NCBI GenBank assembly: GCA_028289095.1
Contig: JAQGGY010000005.1
Location: forward strand, 1-21,296
Direction: 5' to 3'
DNA length: 21,296 nucleotides
DNA from: Candidatus Saccharimonadota bacterium
Lineage (GTDB): Bacteria > Patescibacteriota > Saccharimonadia > Saccharimonadales > Saccharimonadaceae
Position numbers and translations under genes: made by a program. The notes beneath the pieces were generated by a model that had not been told where the DNA came from, searched no databases, and was given only the letters and a program-made list of their open reading frames with translations. This document shows, piece by piece, positions 20,170 to 21,296 of this stretch (its first letter is position 1; each line of letters opens with the position of its first letter).

Positions 20170-21296
20170 TCAATCATCCATATTGTTATACGGCAAAATT
20201 TCAGTTTTAGTTCCGCGCTGGGTCATGAACGACCGCAATATCTTGTATGCATCGTAATCAAAGATTGCGTCGTAATGGGTTACGACAGGTTCAAAATCTT
20301 CTTCTTGGCTGATTTTACCGATAATACTCCATTGATCAACGATAAAGCCGCTATTTACAGTCGTGTCTGACGATAATTCACGCACGATAACAGGGCCGTC
20401 ATAGGGCCACGATTGGATTCGTTTATGCTCGAACGCCACCAGAAGACGGCGATTGTAGGTTGCACTGTCTTCTTTGCCGATGCAGGCGCCTTTACATTTT
20501 CCCAATTGATATGAAAAACATGCGCCTTTGGCTTTTTCTATTCCACATAGTTTTGGACACAAATCAAATGTTTTAATAATCGTTAACAGGGAAGTTTTTG
20601 CTGCGCCGCGTTTGTCATACAGGGCCAGGATAGTATCGAACTGATCGGGCGTCACCTGTGTCAACTGGTCGCTGATAATCGCTATATAGCCATCGCTGTT
20701 CATCTGTTGCCGCAATGCAGTCAGCGTGCGCACCCGTCGTAATCGCCGATTATACAGGGGTTGTTCGGTTTTGATCAGATGGGCTTCGCGTAAGAGCGCC
20801 TCTAATTCACCCCCGGTTGATTCAAATCGTACCCCGTAGACGCTTTGGGCGATTTTGAACTCGCGGTATTCTTCGCTGTCGCGCGTAAAATGACTCATGA
20901 CACGGCGGCGGATATTGACGCTTTTACCGATATACAACGGCATACCTTTTTCATCATCAAACATATACACCCCATGACCCGTCGGCAAATTATTGATCGC
21001 TTCGACATCCAGGTGCTTTGGCAGGCTAGGGCGTTTAATCTGCAGGCTAATAACTTCGTTGATAATATCGTAGGTAAACTGCTGCTGGACCAATGTTAAA
21101 AACTGCCAAAGTATATGCGCATCGTCATATGCACGGTGACGGGCGCTATAGGAAAAACCATGCCGTTCAATCAGGCTGGACAGTTTGTGGCTGGTTTGAT
21201 CGGGGTATAATTTTCGTGACAACTTCACTGTACACAGTTGTTTTGGTTCAAAATCAATCCCAGCCCTACGGAATTCTTGCTTTAAAAACGAATAAT
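20170..21296 (-). CDS. DnaQ-like DEDDh exonuclease / GIY-YIG nuclease fusion, 5' partial
   Basis: The frame is open past the right edge: the codons upstream of GTG 21228 read FLKQEFRRAGIDFEPKQLCTV, a typical DnaQ-family stretch, so that GTG is not the true start. HRAYDDA (H-x4-D) is the last exonuclease motif; the first motifs lie outside. A GIY-YIG domain like the UvrC N-terminus follows: GHGVYMFDDEKGMPLYIGKSVNIRRRVMSHF and GGELEALLREAHLIK with its metal-binding Glu. The end has the UvrC-like cysteine cluster CPKLCG, GACF and GKCKGAC. Similar two-nuclease proteins exist in mycobacteria. It is probably a DNA repair or DNA degradation enzyme. The UvrBC/HhH parts of true UvrC are absent. Confidence 0.92.
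   Translation of the reverse strand, partial: YSFLKQEFRRAGIDFEPKQLCTVKLSRKLYPDQTSHKLSSLIERHGFSYSARHRAYDDAHILWQFLTLVQQQFTYDIINEVISLQIKRPSLPKHLDVEAINNLPTGHGVYMFDDEKGMPLYIGKSVNIRRRVMSHFTRDSEEYREFKIAQSVYGVRFESTGGELEALLREAHLIKTEQPLYNRRLRRVRTLTALRQQMNSDGYIAIISDQLTQVTPDQFDTILALYDKRGAAKTSLLTIIKTFDLCPKLCGIEKAKGACFSYQLGKCKGACIGKEDSATYNRRLLVAFEHKRIQSWPYDGPVIVRELSSDTTVNSGFIVDQWSIIGKISQEEDFEPVVTHYDAIFDYDAYKILRSFMTQRGTKTEILPYNNMDD

Overview
The window looks like chromosome from a small-genome Patescibacterium, most likely a Saccharibacteria (TM7) relative. The reasons are moderate GC with UGA used as a normal stop, compact operons, a LysM/Rpf-type muralytic protein, a DnaQ-like/GIY-YIG fusion, and many short proteins without clear family. 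This placement is an inference from gene content. No rRNA, tRNA, CRISPR array, insertion sequence or phage gene is visible.

Left part (1-7045): a secreted multidomain PQQ-type sugar dehydrogenase (GSDH + PKD + Ig-like + ConA-like) reads leftward off the window edge. A tightly overlapping four-gene operon follows (GtrA flippase-like, DPM1-like GT2, PMT/GT39-like membrane glycosyltransferase, processive BcsA-like GT2). It should build or modify a surface glycan from lipid-linked sugars.

Middle part (7046-11760): a run of single-gene units in alternating orientation. They are a lipoprotein with an apparently leaderless GTG start, a free-standing RNA polymerase alpha-CTD-like protein, a small unknown protein, a double-PepSY membrane protein with an acidic tail, a LysM-Rpf cell-wall lytic protein, and an unknown 168-aa protein. 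The most striking element is at 8475-8531: a complete type III hammerhead ribozyme (all core bases, three helices), sitting between two convergent terminators. A second RNA candidate lies at about 10811-11069. It has a consensus promoter divergent from rpf, a 9-bp long-range closing helix and a terminator, and matches no RNA family I can name.

Right-centre part (11830-17771): a membrane/polyamine cluster. DUF4178 diverges from DUF2617 - large coiled-coil lipoprotein - DUF350 (two repeats) - membrane-embedded SpeE-like aminopropyltransferase. Both directions start from one short region with back-to-back sigma70 promoters. The cluster resembles known DUF4178/DUF350/DUF4247/DUF2617/SpeE neighbourhoods, but the DUF4247 position is taken by a 549-aa coiled-coil lipoprotein, and SpeE carries an extra segment of about 50 residues.

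Right end (17904-21296): a second leaderless gene encoding a LURP-one/Tubby-like protein, a DUF3072 protein, a bacterial aeRF1-like (baeRF/Balon-type) putative ribosome hibernation factor, and a DnaQ-exonuclease/GIY-YIG (UvrC N-terminal-like) fusion cut by the window edge.

Many genes end in long compound hairpins, several placed between the stop codon and a separate T-tract terminator. Promoters match the -35/-10 consensus with 16-18 bp spacers unusually often, which makes transcription units easy to draw.
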